In this document: positions 9,925-20,477 of the stretch, in pieces | How the letters are laid out: the number at the start of each line of letters is the position of its first letter | Position numbering within the stretch: position 1 is the first letter of the stretch | Assembly (NCBI GenBank): GCA_004352715.1 | Contig: SCFE01000063.1 | Location: forward strand, 1,485,071 to 1,515,874 | Origin: Hofstenia miamia | Taxonomy: Eukaryota > Xenacoelomorpha > Acoela | DNA length: 30,804 bases | Reading direction: 5' to 3' | Program-made: the position numbers and the translations under genes | Notes under the pieces: generated by a model | The model's input: only the letters and a program-made list of their open reading frames with translations | Told to the model about the DNA's origin: nothing | Databases searched by the model: none

Positions 9925-10314
9925 GGCAGGCTGATTAGAGAGTTGGGTGTTTGGTATTTACGACCGGCATGATCGTCGTCCATTTGTTTGCTCTGTGAAT
10001 GCCTGAGATCATCAAACTCTCATTCCCATCATTCAGCAGAAGATTCTGCCTGGTACACACATTTGGAGAGCTGCATGGCATGAATACAACACCATCGCGG
10101 GTCGCAGATTAGAGCGCTGTGTGTTTAGTAACAGCATCGTGCATGATCGTCGTCCATTTGTTTGCTCTGTGAATAATGGTAATAACAATCACATCATTAT
10201 TCCCATTAATCAGAAGATTATGCCTGGTACACACATTTGGAGTGATGAATGGCCTGCATACAACTGCATTGCTGGTCATACACCATTTCCTCGTGTCTAT
10301 AAGCACAGCATCGT
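9925..10314 (+). repeat. In-frame 174-bp tandem repeat in Merlin catalytic region
   Basis: Positions 9933, 9967, 10048 and 10131 match 10107, 10141, 10222 and 10305, a constant offset of 174 bases, with no net indel. Shared blocks include gattagag, gcatgatcgtcgtccatttg and gcctggtacacacatttgga. Divergence between units is substantial (roughly a quarter of bases), so the duplication is old or the units came from different copies. Confidence 0.8.
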
Positions 10315-10400
10315 GAATCATTCTCGGAATTTTGTTGATTCTGTCACCAATGTTACTACCAATCACATGGCGATTCCCTTAAGTTTTTTTATTAATAAAA

Positions 10401-10877
10401 TCTAATTCTTTTAATTAGAATAAACATCTGACTATTTAGTAAGAAATAATGATAGTATGCCACCATATAATAACGTAATAACTTTCCACTATGATATTTG
10501 AATTCATAAACTCGTTGCCATGGTAACTAAATGTTTATTCTTTTTGGTCCCTTAAAGAAAAATAACGCCAAAAATCAATGTTAAAAATTTTATGGTAAAT
10601 TTTTATTTTAACTATACTTTAAACTACGAAACACTAATATAAATATACCTAAAATGTATACTAGTTTATCAAAACAGTCCTCCAACATGAAGAAATGATT
10701 GTTAATTTACTAGCTTTAATCGCTTGGCCCATTAACAGATTTACATATATTTTCTAAATTATTTAATAAAAAATGTTAAATCAAATATTTGTTCCTTTAT
10801 ATTTTTAAAGAAAGAATTTTAAAAATACTTTTACTCTATTATTATTTAATAATTGTAACCTGGGAACAAAGTGTGTA
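10401..10877. other. AT-rich stretch, no gene seen
   Basis: No coding homology was recognised. It separates the broken end of Merlin copy 2 from the TA target site of the Tc1 element. Confidence 0.4.
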
Positions 10878-11122
10878 TACAATGCTGGTTGAATTAATTG
10901 AGCCAATGTATAAATTTAACTATTTTGGTGAATTAGTGGAGCCACAGTCACAGAAACACACATTGTCGTTGTTTCTGCCACACAAAAACAGAAACACACA
11001 TACATTAGTTAATCTTTTCTGCTAATTTCTGATTGGTTTATTTCTAATTTGCTCATTTCTCATTGTATAACCGTTGCATATACTATTGTGTGTTTACTTT
11101 GCCTTTTCACTATTTTAGAGAT

Positions 11123-12090
11123 ATGGATGTTAGTGAGCCACTTCGTGCATTGATTATTCACCACCATACTACAAATCATTGGACCACTCGCGCTATTACA
11201 GCAGCAACTTGTGTCCATCGAGCTACTGTTGGAGGTATTATACGTCAATACGGGGCTACTGGAAGAAGTTCAGCACAACATCGTGGTGGATGCGGTCTTC
11301 CTAGAGCCATGTCAAGAAGTACGGAGCGACTTTTGGCTCGACTAACAGTTGTAGATCCCACAATTACGACAAGGCAACTAAATTTAATCGTAGACACTTC
11401 TACGATTCGCAGGTCGCTTCGCCGTAGTGGACTTGTGACATATCGTCCAGTGAAGTCGCCATCCCTCAATGCTAACAAAATGCGAGTTCGCCGACAGTGG
11501 GCCGTTCAACACCGTCTGTGGACNNNNNNNNNNNNNNNNNNNNNNNNNNNNNNNNNNNNNNNNNNNNNNNNNNNNNNNNNNNNNNNNNNNNNNNNNNNNN
11601 NNNNNNNNNNNNNNNNNNNNNNNNNNNNNNNNNNNNNNNNNNNNNNNNNNNNNNNNNNNNNNNNNNNNNNNNNNNNNNNNNNNNNNNNNNNNNNNNNNNN
11701 NNNNNNNNNNNNNNNNNNNNNNNNNNNNNNNNNNNNTATTGCAAGACCATCTACTACCGGCGGCTGCTGAGTGGTTTGGGCAGAATGACTGTTTTTGTGC
11801 AAGACAATGCACCCTGTCATAAGGGAAGAGCTGTCATGGATTTCTTTAATGAAAGTGGTGTGCAAATAATGGACTGGCCGCCTTACAGTCCCGACCTCAA
11901 CTGCATTGAAAACGCCTGGGCTTGTCTCAAAAGAAAGGTCAACGAAGTTGTTGTCATGTCAAAGGCACAGCTTATTGAACGAGCAACAAACATTTGGTAT
12001 AACGACCCAGAAATTGGCCATCTTTGCAAAACTTTAGTTGATAGTATGCCTCATCGAGTCGATCTATGCTTAAGGTCTCGAGGTGGATAA
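11123..12090 (+). pseudogene. Tc1 (DD34E) transposase, gapped and frameshifted
   Basis: The start ATG at 11123 opens MDVSEPLRALIIHHHTTNHW, with a helix-turn-helix region (RATVGGIIRQYGATGRSS), a GR-rich linker and a second helix-turn-helix (TTRQLNLIVDTSTIRRSLRR). The frame runs into the assembly gap, which hides the first catalytic Asp. After the gap, VQDNAPCHKGRAVMDFF holds the second Asp and PYSPDLNCIENAWACLKRKV the Glu; I count 34 residues between them (DD34E). The gap as drawn does not keep frame. A further one-base shift lies near 11780, between HLLPAAAEWFGQ and MTVFVQDN. The C-terminus ends naturally at TAA 12088-12090. It is the least decayed transposase in the window, and the frameshift could be a sequencing error beside the gap. 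Confidence 0.85.
11524..11736. other. Assembly gap (213 N)
   Basis: A run of N inside the Tc1 transposase. The frame before and after the gap differs, so the drawn size is probably an estimate or is wrong by one or two bases. Confidence 0.95.
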
Positions 12091-12333
12091 GTGCCATACT
12101 GACATTTTTTCATGTCAGTTGTTGTATGTTTTATAACTTTGACAAAATAACTCAATTGTTAAACTTGCTTGCTCTTAATTGTTTGCTTAAATAAATTAAT
12201 ATTCTGTTTCCTTGTTGGCTCAATTAATTAACCCAGCACTTTATATAAGAGTGCAGCCACGTGTTTTTTCATTTGAAATGATTGTAAACATCGTGCACAT
12301 TGCCTTGATTTTGCAGCAGTTCTTCATTCATTT

Positions 12334-12900
12334 TATTAGGGTGAAAAACTCTAAGGGATTAATGGTATACTGGAGTTTGAGCAGGCAGCATGGGTTAGAA
12401 GCAGGAGACAAGTGGTATGAGCACAAGCCACAGGGCGTCATAGAAAATGAGAAGGTTAAGATACTGTGGGACTTCAACATCCAGACAAGGTAATAGAAGC
12501 ACGGAGACCAGACGTAGTAGTGGTAGACAAAGAGAAAAGATTAGGAACAGTGATAGACATAGCAGTACTAAAGGACAAGAACGTAGAAAGCAAGGAGAAA
12601 AAGAAGATAGACAAGTACATGGAGTAAGCAGAGGAAATAGGAAGGCTGTGAAAGTTAAAGAAGGCTGAAGTAGTCCCGGTAGTAGTAGGAGCACTAGGAG
12701 CAATGAGTAAAAAGCATAAAAGATACTTGGAGGAGTTGGGAGTACCAAAGTGGGAAAGAGCAGTAGCACAAAAGGCAGCATTGTTAGGAACAACTAGAGT
12801 CCTGAGGAAAGCTCTCAGACTCCCTGGGAACTGGTGAGTTTCCCGAGCTGAGAGGGATACCAGCATGAAGCTGTGAGAAGTAATAATAATAATAATAATG
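12334..12900 (+). pseudogene. LINE (non-LTR retrotransposon) ORF2 3' end, truncated
   Basis: 5'-truncated copy of a LINE common in invertebrates. The coding frame reads LEAGDKWYEHKPQGVIENEK, then VKILWDFNIQTR. A small deletion (about 4 bases) shifts the frame, which resumes with VIEARRPDVVVVDKEKRLGT and VIDIAVLKDKNVESKEKKK. After two stops it continues with VVPVVVGALGAMSKKHKRYL and KAALLGTTRVLRKAL, ending at TGA 12833-12835. This is the C-terminal region after the reverse transcriptase domain. A 3' UTR and a (TAA)n tail (12881-12899) follow, the typical microsatellite tail of such elements. The function of this domain in the LINE is not known to me. Confidence 0.75.
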
Positions 12901-13382
12901 AATTTAACCGAAATTAATGGTGTATACAAAAATAAAATAATATTTACAAACAAACAAAAAATGACAAGAGTAAAACTGAAAATTAGATGCGAAGATGACA
13001 AGAGGAGCAATTGCAGAAAGGAAATGAGTTGCATTTAGATAAAAAGCCGAATTCAGAGATAGCAGGCAGAAAAAAACAGGATACGTTGTTGGAAAAGACT
13101 AGCAGGCGACCACAAATCGATTTCAAGTTTAGAAATTATGAAATTGGTTGGTTGAATTACACTGATAGAAAAAGATATTGGTGCAGGTAGCTTTGTGAAT
13201 GCGAGGTAAAAGAAAACACGTATGTTTCCTTAGTTTTCCAAAAAAATAAAATAAATATAGAAACACATTTTTAAAAATTTTTGAAATGAAAAAGCATTCA
13301 AAATCTTTAAAATTTTTAGTTAGAAACGTAGTTATATTTGAAAAAATAATAATTTTTTTTCAACTCAGCATTTTTTAAAAAA
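12901..13382. other. Stretch between LINE tail and Merlin copy 3, no gene seen
   Basis: A-rich sequence without recognised coding or inverted ends. The long minus-strand reading frames that begin here are complements of the LINE. Confidence 0.4.
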
Positions 13383-13972
13383 GACCTAAACTTGAATGGA
13401 TCTCTGGATTCTGTCACACGAACTGCTTATGTCTTGAAAATCAGCAAATTTACAACCGTGGATTGGTACAGTTTTTTTTCGTGATGTTTGCTCCATGGTC
13501 TTCAAGAGAGCTGATATCTGCACCCCAAGTATGGAGGTCAAAATCACATTGTGGACATGGATGAAAATGATATCGCGCGCAGGAAATACCACCATGGCTG
13601 ATTTTGTAATCTATGATGTTCAGGATCGGCGTTCATTTTTGTGCTTCATAAATGTTAAGAATCACCAGACGCTAATGATAATCATTCGAAGGAGTGTGGT
13701 AGAAGGTTTCGTCATCTCGATTGCAATTTTCAGCATGGCACAGTCTACCATTGTTATCCCTTTGTTGATTCAGTTACTCAAGTCAAAACTCACCGAGCGG
13801 AGTCTATGTAATCTAGAGCTAAACGGAATGTTAAGCAGATGAATGGCACCCAAACGCATATACTTCCTAGTCATTTGGAGGAATTTATGTGGCGCGAAGT
13901 ATTTGTACTGCCAGGTATGGATGCCTTTGACAATTTTATTCGTCATATGTGGCAGGTTTTCCCTTTTTAAGC
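13383..13972 (+). pseudogene. Merlin transposase, broken copy 3 (C-terminal two thirds)
   Basis: The copy opens with SVTRTAYVLKISKFTTVDWY (13410-13469), aligning with SVTRTADILGIRTDTAVDWY of copy 2. The catalytic signature IVDMDENDIARRKYHHG (about 13548-13598) follows, equivalent to xIDESkFgKRKYnrGR with the Asp present. Then come DRRSFLCFINVKNHQTL (13624-13674), YPFVDSVTQVKTHRAES (about 13755-13805) and HLEEFMWREVF (13872-13904), the family's C-terminal 'EFMWR' block. The frames are split by indels near 13480, 13600 and 13690, and there are stops near 13474 and 13808. The N-terminal zinc ribbon is missing. It complements copy 2, which lacks the C-terminus, but the two overlap in the middle and so are not one element. 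Confidence 0.8.
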
Positions 13973-14282
13973 CTTTTGCTTCTATCAGCTCTTCACAAAG
14001 CCAATATTCAAAGCCACCCTTTTAATCAAAACTGTAGTTATAATTTTATATGTCTTTTTAACTGGTATAAAGTATTAAACTCTTAATCTATTTTAGAAAT
14101 CATTTTTAAGTAATGATGATGATAGTTGCGTTTTAATTTGAGATATATTAATTATAAATATGTAGTAAACTTGGAGTTACAAATTTGCAAAGATAGTATT
14201 AATGTAAAACTTTTTAAGGTTTTTGAAAAAACATACAAGGATAATTTAGTAAATAACAATTTAATTTTAGATTAGAATTAGA

Positions 14283-14490
14283 ATAAATTATCGCAACTAT
14301 ATGCAATGTATAATTTACAAGAATGCTGCAAAATAATTGGCTAATAAAAACTTCTGAAATAATGAACGATTCACAAAATCTTTTTCAGATTTCGAATCAA
14401 TATAAGAAACTACGTCAAATTACGTCATCGTTTTTTATAATCGGAGTGACCAATTCTGGTATATCACTTTCAGCGCCATTATAATAGTTC
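14283..14490 (-). repeat. Terminal repeat of the Merlin-associated family, inverted copy
   Basis: The minus-strand sequence matches 6475-6715: gtgatataccagaattggtc, gacgtagtttcttat, a gtgaatcgttcattatttca block, and further in gccaattattttgcagcatt and tgcatatagttgcga. It lies 3' of Merlin copy 3 and faces copies 1 and 2, as a right-hand terminal inverted repeat should. Confidence 0.6.
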
Positions 14491-14526
14491 AAATTAGTTA
14501 CTATACAGCGCCCTTATAATAGTTCA
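14472..14526. repeat. Short direct repeat at the cluster edge
   Basis: cagcgccattataatagttca is repeated about 35 bases later as cagcgcccttataatagttca (one difference). It overlaps the outer edge of the inverted terminal repeat and could be a trace of insertion or excision, which is an inference. Confidence 0.6.
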
Positions 14527-15054
14527 TTTTGTGAAAGTTTGGCAGCTTAAAAATGTGGTCTGTTTTCACTAACCATGAATAAAACAAATCAATTATAGTC
14601 TGTAACCGAAAAAGTGCGTTTTCATAGTACAATAAATTTGAATATAAACCACCAAAGTATATATGCAGCATGCTATATTTTACCACTTTATGTGATAGTA
14701 AATCTGATACCGGCTGAATGTTTTAGGGAAATCTTATTACATTTGATACATCCTTGCTTGGTTATATCAGACCCAGGGAATTAAAGTAGAATACTAGTTG
14801 AAGATAATTTCATTTCCACGATTGATGATTGAGCTAGATTTTGGAAAGTCATTGACAAAATTATTACAGGAATTTATTAATTCCAATTTATATTTTTATT
14901 TTGATTGTAATTGTATATATTATTCTATCATAAACTAATTTTTCTTCAATAAAGTCTCTGTTGCAGTCAATAGAATTTCTGTTGCACTCTATATAAACTA
15001 GCTAAAAATACACTTTATTTGATCCTCGAAAAAATACTTAGGTTTCACTTGGTA
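14527..15054. other. AT-rich stretch, no gene seen
   Basis: No coding homology, inverted ends or RNA gene was recognised. Confidence 0.4.
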
Positions 15055-15664
15055 CAGTGCATTCTCGTTATACCTGCCCCCGTTAAACCGGCCGGTCGAT
15101 TTGTTTAACCAGCTGAAAATTTTTTAGAAATCTGCAATTTCTTAAAAGAAAAAAGACCCTAACGCCAGAATTGAAAGCTATAGACAAGTAGGGGCGCTTA
15201 ATTTGAATTTGAATACTTTTTTATAGTTACGTCATAACAGATTGCAACGTTTCAACTTCAAACAGCTACGCCATTTCTGCTTAAAGTAGTGCTTGCTGTT
15301 TATCTTAGTGTCTAGCCCAGTTTTGTATGGATCTTTTCTGTACGGTCGTAGACATTTATTTTTTACGGACTTGGTCAGTTCAGTATGTGCAACAGTTGTA
15401 AGAGAAAAAGAGTCTTGCACCAACTGCCATACACTTTCGATGTGTAGCTTATTTTTATATTTCGTTGAGTGATTTAGAATTGATTTAAAAATACACAAAA
15501 ATCAACTCCATCGCTTTGCTGCGCTGTTCGTTTCTTTAAACGTTTGTAAAACATGTAGTTCAGTTATAAAATAAGAGATTATTTTCATGTTCGGTCAAAG
15601 GCTTAACTGGCCAATATTTTCCAAAAATCGTGCCTAACATGGCGGATATAACGAGGATGCAATG
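15055..15664. mobile_element. Pogo/Tigger-like non-autonomous element
   Basis: The left end is CAGTGCATTCTCGTTATACC (15055). The right end on the minus strand is CATTGCATCCTCGTTATATC (15664 inward), followed on both sides by similar YGCC. TA borders both ends (15053-15054 and 15665-15666). CAGT-type ends with a 'CTCGTTATA' core and TA target duplication are typical of pogo/Tigger elements. The 610 bp hold an 88-codon minus-strand frame (15232-15498) rich in Lys that I do not recognise, and no DDE domain. Confidence 0.75.
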
Positions 15665-16893
15665 TATCTTACTTCAAAATGCAGCTACTATGGCCACTTA
15701 CATTGCATATTGCAGAACTAGGAAAACCTGTTTCACATGAATGTAATTGGTTCTAAATATTGCCTTTTAGGAAATAAAGTGTAAGCTTCAGCTCTTATTT
15801 AATAATATCTGAATATACTGTATGTTCCAGCTTCCTAATTACTCTTCCAGTCAAACTAACTTATTGATAATATATATTTTTTTGCAAGAAAATATTTCAT
15901 ATAATGATTTTTTTAAATTTTTTTGCATTATTGTAGATTTCTTCGGCCATTGTATTTTTAACTAGATAATATACAAAGACATTTTTTAATGCAACAAACT
16001 ATTGCTGCAAGAGACTTTATTGAAGAAAAATTACTGTAAAATGTGAATTAGCTTGTCCTTATTACATAAATTTTATTTTTCTGTATAACTGTGGTTGTTA
16101 AAATGGTACATATTTGATTATTAAATCTCATTTAAAAATGAATTCAATTCTAAAAACACCACATATTTGCGATATTGGTACCTCGCATGTGAATGTTACT
16201 GGCCATAAAACTTAAACGTTCCTAACATTCGGTTGATCAAAAGAAGTTGCTTGAACAATCAAAGTGATAAAAGCAGACATTGGCGGAATCAAGAAAAAAT
16301 GCTGTTTCGTCTATGTAGAAGAGAAATAAGAGTGGCACAAAATTAATGTTTTCTATAAATGCTGATTCGTAAATTATTCTTGTTTTCAGAACTTAAGTTG
16401 GCAAGCCGAATTGTCTGTTTCCTTCACTGCTCAGAGATAACATGAATGTAGACTTCAACATATATTGGTCGAGTTTCACTGCATTTTCTTCTATTTCTGT
16501 CCACAGAAAGAGTTAAGTTCAAAGTATGTAAGCCCACCCAACTAGGTTACCGCAGCTGCATTCTAGACTTGTTATCTTTTAAACGCACAACTCAGATCAT
16601 ACGTAAGCATGAAAGTAATATTTCTATATTTGATATTGTCTGTCTTTGTAAGATATATTTTAAGATCACGATACATTTGCTGGCGTTAAATTTAGTATAT
16701 CATCTTCTTTTGTACAATTGGTGTCATTTAATTGCTTCTAACAGTTCTTCTAATTCCCCAGTAAACTGCACAACTATTGGTTGGATGAAGGGAAAAGAAA
16801 CGTATAATGAAATGAGATTTGTATTTCAACATTGTCTATTGAAATAAACGAACTAATCAAAGAAGCCCAAATTGTTCTTAACGATTTCTCCTA
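15665..16893. other. AT-rich stretch, no gene seen
   Basis: No coding homology was recognised. A 92-codon + frame at 16569-16847 has hydrophobic segments but no family signature and is probably chance. Confidence 0.4.
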
Positions 16894-17219
16894 CAATATC
16901 GAAATCGAATAACTTGATATAGCAACTAATATATAAGTTTAGATTTTAGATTCATGGCGGATCCTGAAATTGTTGAATTGCGTGAGCCCTACGTGTTAGA
17001 GCTGCAAATGATCACATAGAATATAAGCAGCTAGGCAATCTTCAAATGAAATCAATAAGTTTAACTTTGTGCAGTTTGTTAATGGATGGAAAACTGAATA
17101 CAGAAAATGTATAAAATATGGTGAACTTATTAAATGACCGAAGTCAGGTACAACTGCCCTTCTTAGACACACCACATTGTGCGACACTGAGAAAAGACTA
17201 GCGCAGGGGCCAGTCAACA

Positions 17220-18280
17220 TTGGCCTTTGCTAAAAAATCAAAAATTGAAAAGGAAAATGGATTGTTTGAAGTGACAAAACTTGTCTATGAAGAGGTAGTG
17301 AATTTAAAAATACTTCAAGTCTTCCACCAAAGAATGAATTTCTCAACTGTAAATTACCAATCATTAACAATGAATTGGAGGAGTGCTACCAAGATCTGCA
17401 CTTCTGCACTATAAAATTACAACTTTGATTGATTCAAGAGACAAAAAACAAGTTCTCTCCATCTAATTTATAAATGGACTTCAGCTGATGGGAAAAGATC
17501 TATTGGTGTATATTTATCCATTGGCCAGAAGAGCATCTGTCTAGGTTTGATCAATTATGTTAGGTTTTGTGGAATTGCAGAGATCTGTGTTTGTTTAAAA
17601 AATCTTTTGAATCTATTTCACTTAACCCCAAATGATTTAATTATTTTTATTACTGATTGTGGTGCTGATGTGCAAGATGTTGCCGATATAATGGGTTAGT
17701 ATAATTTTCCATGCCGAGACCACATTAAAAATTTAATTGTTCGAAAGCTCATCCAAATAGCTGATCAAGCACTAGATAGTTTGAAAATGATAATGAAGAT
17801 ATAGATGCTCCTGATGGACATTTTGTTCAAACGATTGAAGTTGTGAGAAGATATGTGTCTTTTATTCACAATAAGCCTCGAATGTTTGATAAAGTTACAG
17901 ATACACAAATTGCTGCACAGAAGCCTGTTTTAAAGCTTGCAAAAGAGAATTTCATTCGATGGAATTCGCTTTTATCAATGTTGGAACGATTTTTTGAGCT
18001 TAAAGATGTTTTAATTCTAGTACTGCCCGATGCCGTTTGCCCAACGATTTCTGTTGGAGATCTCTTGAAAATATTTGCAATGTTTTGAAACCGCTTAACG
18101 AACTTACATTACTTTTACAAGATCATGGCGCTGATGTTAGACACATTGGGTGTTCTGAGCCTGCTTTTACCGCTCCCATTCATTCTGTTCTTGGAAAGTG
18201 GATAGATAATAATTCAATTGTTAATGCTTTGTTATTTTCTTGTAGTGTCTTTGATCAATTAAAGAATAGTAATTCTGTTT
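17220..18280 (+). pseudogene. hAT transposase pseudogene, duplicated copy A
   Basis: The RNase H-like catalytic domain of hAT transposases is recognisable in shifted frames. 17475-17811 encodes WTSADGKRSIGVYLSIGQKS, then NDLIIFITDCGADVQDVADI with the catalytic-type Asp. An amber stop at 17697-17699 sits where Trp is expected before YNFPCRDHIKNLIVRKLI. 17843-18088 encodes VSFIHNKPRMFDKVTD and ENFIRWNSLLSMLERFFELK, the 'RWNS-y-MLeR' region of the family. After a frameshift, ICNVLKPLNELTLLLQDHGA follows (18037-18282). The C-terminal dimerisation domain was not found. The first third (16970-17470) is open only in short pieces. Confidence 0.75.
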
Positions 18281-18458
18281 AAGAAAGACTTAGTACTAAT
18301 GATCATAAATATTTACAGATTCATTCATTGTTTCTTTTAAAGATTTTATATCAGCTAAAGACTCAAACGAATTTGATATTTTAAATTATATGAAGAATTT
18401 TCGTGCAGATCCAGAGTGTTATTCGCCTTTACACGTCTTTCAAAAAGTTATCTTCAAA

Positions 18459-18670
18459 GCCGAACTTTTGTGCCTGTAGCTCTTCGATATCTAGTCTATG
18501 GTACCATACCCGAATTTCTTTAACTTTATAATCAACGGACTATCTTAGTTCCTTTACTTTCTACTTCCTTCTTATTCCTCCATTCACGTTCCTATTCAAT
18601 CATTATGTACATTTATTTCATATTTGTTTTGCGGGAAATAAAGCTTTATTTATTTATTTATTATTATTAT
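18459..18670 (+). mobile_element. Probable LINE 3' end inserted in duplication copy A
   Basis: A 212-base stretch unique to copy A. It contains a short frame, FVPVALRYLVYGTIPEFL, like the end of a LINE reverse transcriptase protein. An AATAAA signal follows, and then a TTTA/TTA-rich tail (about 18639-18670), typical for a reverse-transcribed 3' end. The family is not identified. It replaces a 211-base segment present in copy B (21712-21922). Confidence 0.5.
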
Positions 18671-18964
18671 AAGTTACCAAATGATTTCTATATTTATACA
18701 AAAAATATCTGCAATATATTAAAAGTTTTATGAATAATGACGGTTGGTTGCATTTAAGTTAAAGATAAATATAGAAGAATATTAATATTAATAAAGAAAT
18801 ACAGACAACTTCTTTCATTGATTATGGTTAAAATTTACATCACAGAAACCAGATCTAGAATCAGTAACTTCCCAGTATTCATGTACTTGATGCAAAATCG
18901 ATAAAAATTATATATTAAATACCAATATTGCAATGGATTTTTATGAAATTTTAGAAAATGACAT

Positions 18965-19155
18965 GTGCGATATTATCAACAAGTAATAGATGGAGATTAC
19001 TGCTATATCTACAGAAAAACGTCTATGGTATCTGTTTTGAAATGTGGTGAATGCGTTGATCGCTACATCACTCCTAAAGGAATAGTCACGCCCACTTTAT
19101 TAAGTATGATTAAGGAAGTGCGTGACTACGAATGTGGACTGCTACTGTGAAATGG
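18965..19155 (+). pseudogene. Cys-rich coding-like fragment of unknown origin
   Basis: 61 codons with a spaced Cys pattern: YCYIYRK, LKCGECVDRYITPKG, and KEVRDYECGLLL. The second half recurs in copy B (22245-22363). The pattern of aromatic residues, CGEC and a terminal YEC is reminiscent of FLYWCH-type fingers found in transposases, but the key His residues are not clear. I do not assign it. Confidence 0.3.
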
Positions 19156-20153
19156 AAATGATGTCGCCGTGGAACATCCCAATATAGCTACATGGGTAAG
19201 AAAATAATAAATGCAATCAATCAAAAAGTTTGTCAACCTCTTCAGTTTTAAGGTGGCAAAAATAGTAAAAATTAATAAATTGTCAAAGGATTGATGATAG
19301 ATATTTTATATTTAAATGATTCAATCGTTTACATATGGTTTGAGAAGTGTTGAGAAGGTAAAAAATTAATAGATATTTTAGCTTAAATGTATTTATTTTA
19401 ATACCTCCTGAAATATACTTACACTAAATTTTTTAAGATGTTTTTCTGACACAATTAGAAATTAATTTCTCTTTCTATACAAATTGAACAATATAAATTT
19501 ATTTTCGGAAAATGAATTTGTTCATATAATATCTTAAAAGACATATTGATTGAAATATATTTGCAATTTAAAACATTTTCATAGAGAATTTGCATTTTTT
19601 ATAGTGTATAGAATGAATAGTTTTAGTAAATGATTATGTGCTATCTAATTGACAATAACATTGCCATAATTTTTTAATTGTATAGGCTAATTGGTAAGTC
19701 TTGTGTTCCTTAATCAAATGATGAAAAAAATTGTTGAAATTTAAAATTTCTGCATCGTAACATTGTAAAAACAAGAAAATTCATATCCGACATTAATTTA
19801 TAATTATAATGTTACTTTTACGCAAAGGCGACTATAATGCAAAGGTCTATGTAATGCAAAATTGCAAAATAGTACTGTTTGAAATTTGAAATTGACATGG
19901 ATAGCTTTTGATTGCTGCCACTGCGCCGATGCTGATTACATTACAATAATATAGCAATGGAATTACATATATATAATCATTTTATAACGTTAATCTTTAT
20001 ATTATGCTAAGTTGTTTTTTATAGATTGTTATGCATTATTGTTTGTATTCCTATAGGTTTTATTAAATCGCGAAATATTGAACTTTTTACTTTTTGTTAA
20101 CACAAAAACTTGTATTTTTCTAATTATCAAATTGATAATATCAATATCATAAC
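19156..20153. other. Spacer between duplication copies, no gene seen
   Basis: Very AT-rich. No coding homology or inverted termini were recognised. Confidence 0.4.
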
Positions 20154-20477
20154 CAATATCAAAATCGAATAGCTTGATATAGCTACTAATATATAAGTTT
20201 AGATTTTAGATTCATGGCGGATCCTGAAATTGTTGAATTGCGTGAGCCCTAAGTGTTAGAGCTGCAAATGATCACATAGAATATAAGCAGCTAGGCAATC
20301 TTCAAATGAAATCAATAAGTTTAACTTTGTGCAGTTTGTTAATGGATGGAAAACTGAATACAGAAAATGTATAAAATATGGTGAACTTATTAAATGACCG
20401 AAGTCAGGTACAACTGCCCTTCTTAGACACACCACATTGTGCGACACTGAGAAAAGACCAGCGCTGGGGCCAGTCAA

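Larger units (their letters stand above)
9478..10400 (+). pseudogene. Merlin transposase, broken copy 2 with internal repeat
   Basis: It begins near 9473 with the N-terminal LLSSNDAAISFCKRENLLAS and a zinc-ribbon remnant VLRCPQCKRTC. After a stop and a frameshift, TADILGIRTDTAVDWYCYC (9766-9822) matches the family helix-turn-helix. A Tc1-derived scrap (about 9850-9895) then replaces the region of the catalytic KRKYNRGR motif. Downstream, LESWVFGIYDRHDRRPFVCS matches the 'WVFGg-dR' strand, and PGTHIWSDEWPAYNCIAG with HSIVNHSRNFVDSVT match the second catalytic Asp region and following loop. The part 9925-10314 is a 174-base (58-codon, in-frame) tandem repeat, so PGTHIW occurs twice. The C-terminal 'TH-ES-WS-K' and 'EFMWR' parts are absent. 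It is unlikely to be functional. Confidence 0.8.
10880..12241 (+). mobile_element. Tc1-type element with terminal inverted repeats
   Basis: The left end begins caatgctggttgaattaatt (10880). The right end on the minus strand reads aagtgctgggttaattaatt (12241 inward). Both continue with gagccaa, and each is bordered by TA (10878-10879 and 12242-12243). The length with the gap as drawn is about 1.36 kb, normal for Tc1. Subterminal repeats are visible at the left: gaattagtggagcc repeats the gaattaattgagcc of the terminus about 40 bases in, and cagaaacacaca occurs twice. Confidence 0.85.
16894..19155 (+). repeat. 2.2-kb direct duplication, copy A
   Basis: Near-identical to 20154-22363 in three blocks: 16894-18458, about 18671-18775 and 19036-19155. 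Across the first block I see only a handful of substitutions and single-base indels, so identity is well above 98%. Between blocks, copy A holds sequence absent from copy B, including a LINE-like 3' tail at 18459-18670. Neither end shows inverted termini, so this looks like a segmental duplication and not two insertions. Confidence 0.85.

Noticed and set aside
11245-11865. Several reading frames overlapping the Tc1 transposase in other frames
   Set aside because: They are held open by the run of N and by complement effects. Only the frames with the helix-turn-helix and DD34E motifs are real.
12395-13034. Long minus-strand reading frames of 132 and 186 codons
   Set aside because: They are complements of the LINE ORF2 3' end and its (TAA)n tail. 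The + strand has clear family matches, and the minus frames are low-complexity Leu/Ser-rich.
9478-13972. Reading Merlin copies 2 and 3 as one element interrupted by Tc1 and LINE
   Set aside because: Both contain the helix-turn-helix segment (TAVDWY / TTVDWY) and the DRRPF / DRRSF segment, so they overlap and must be separate copies, although the 9165 and 14490 ends could still belong to one nested structure.
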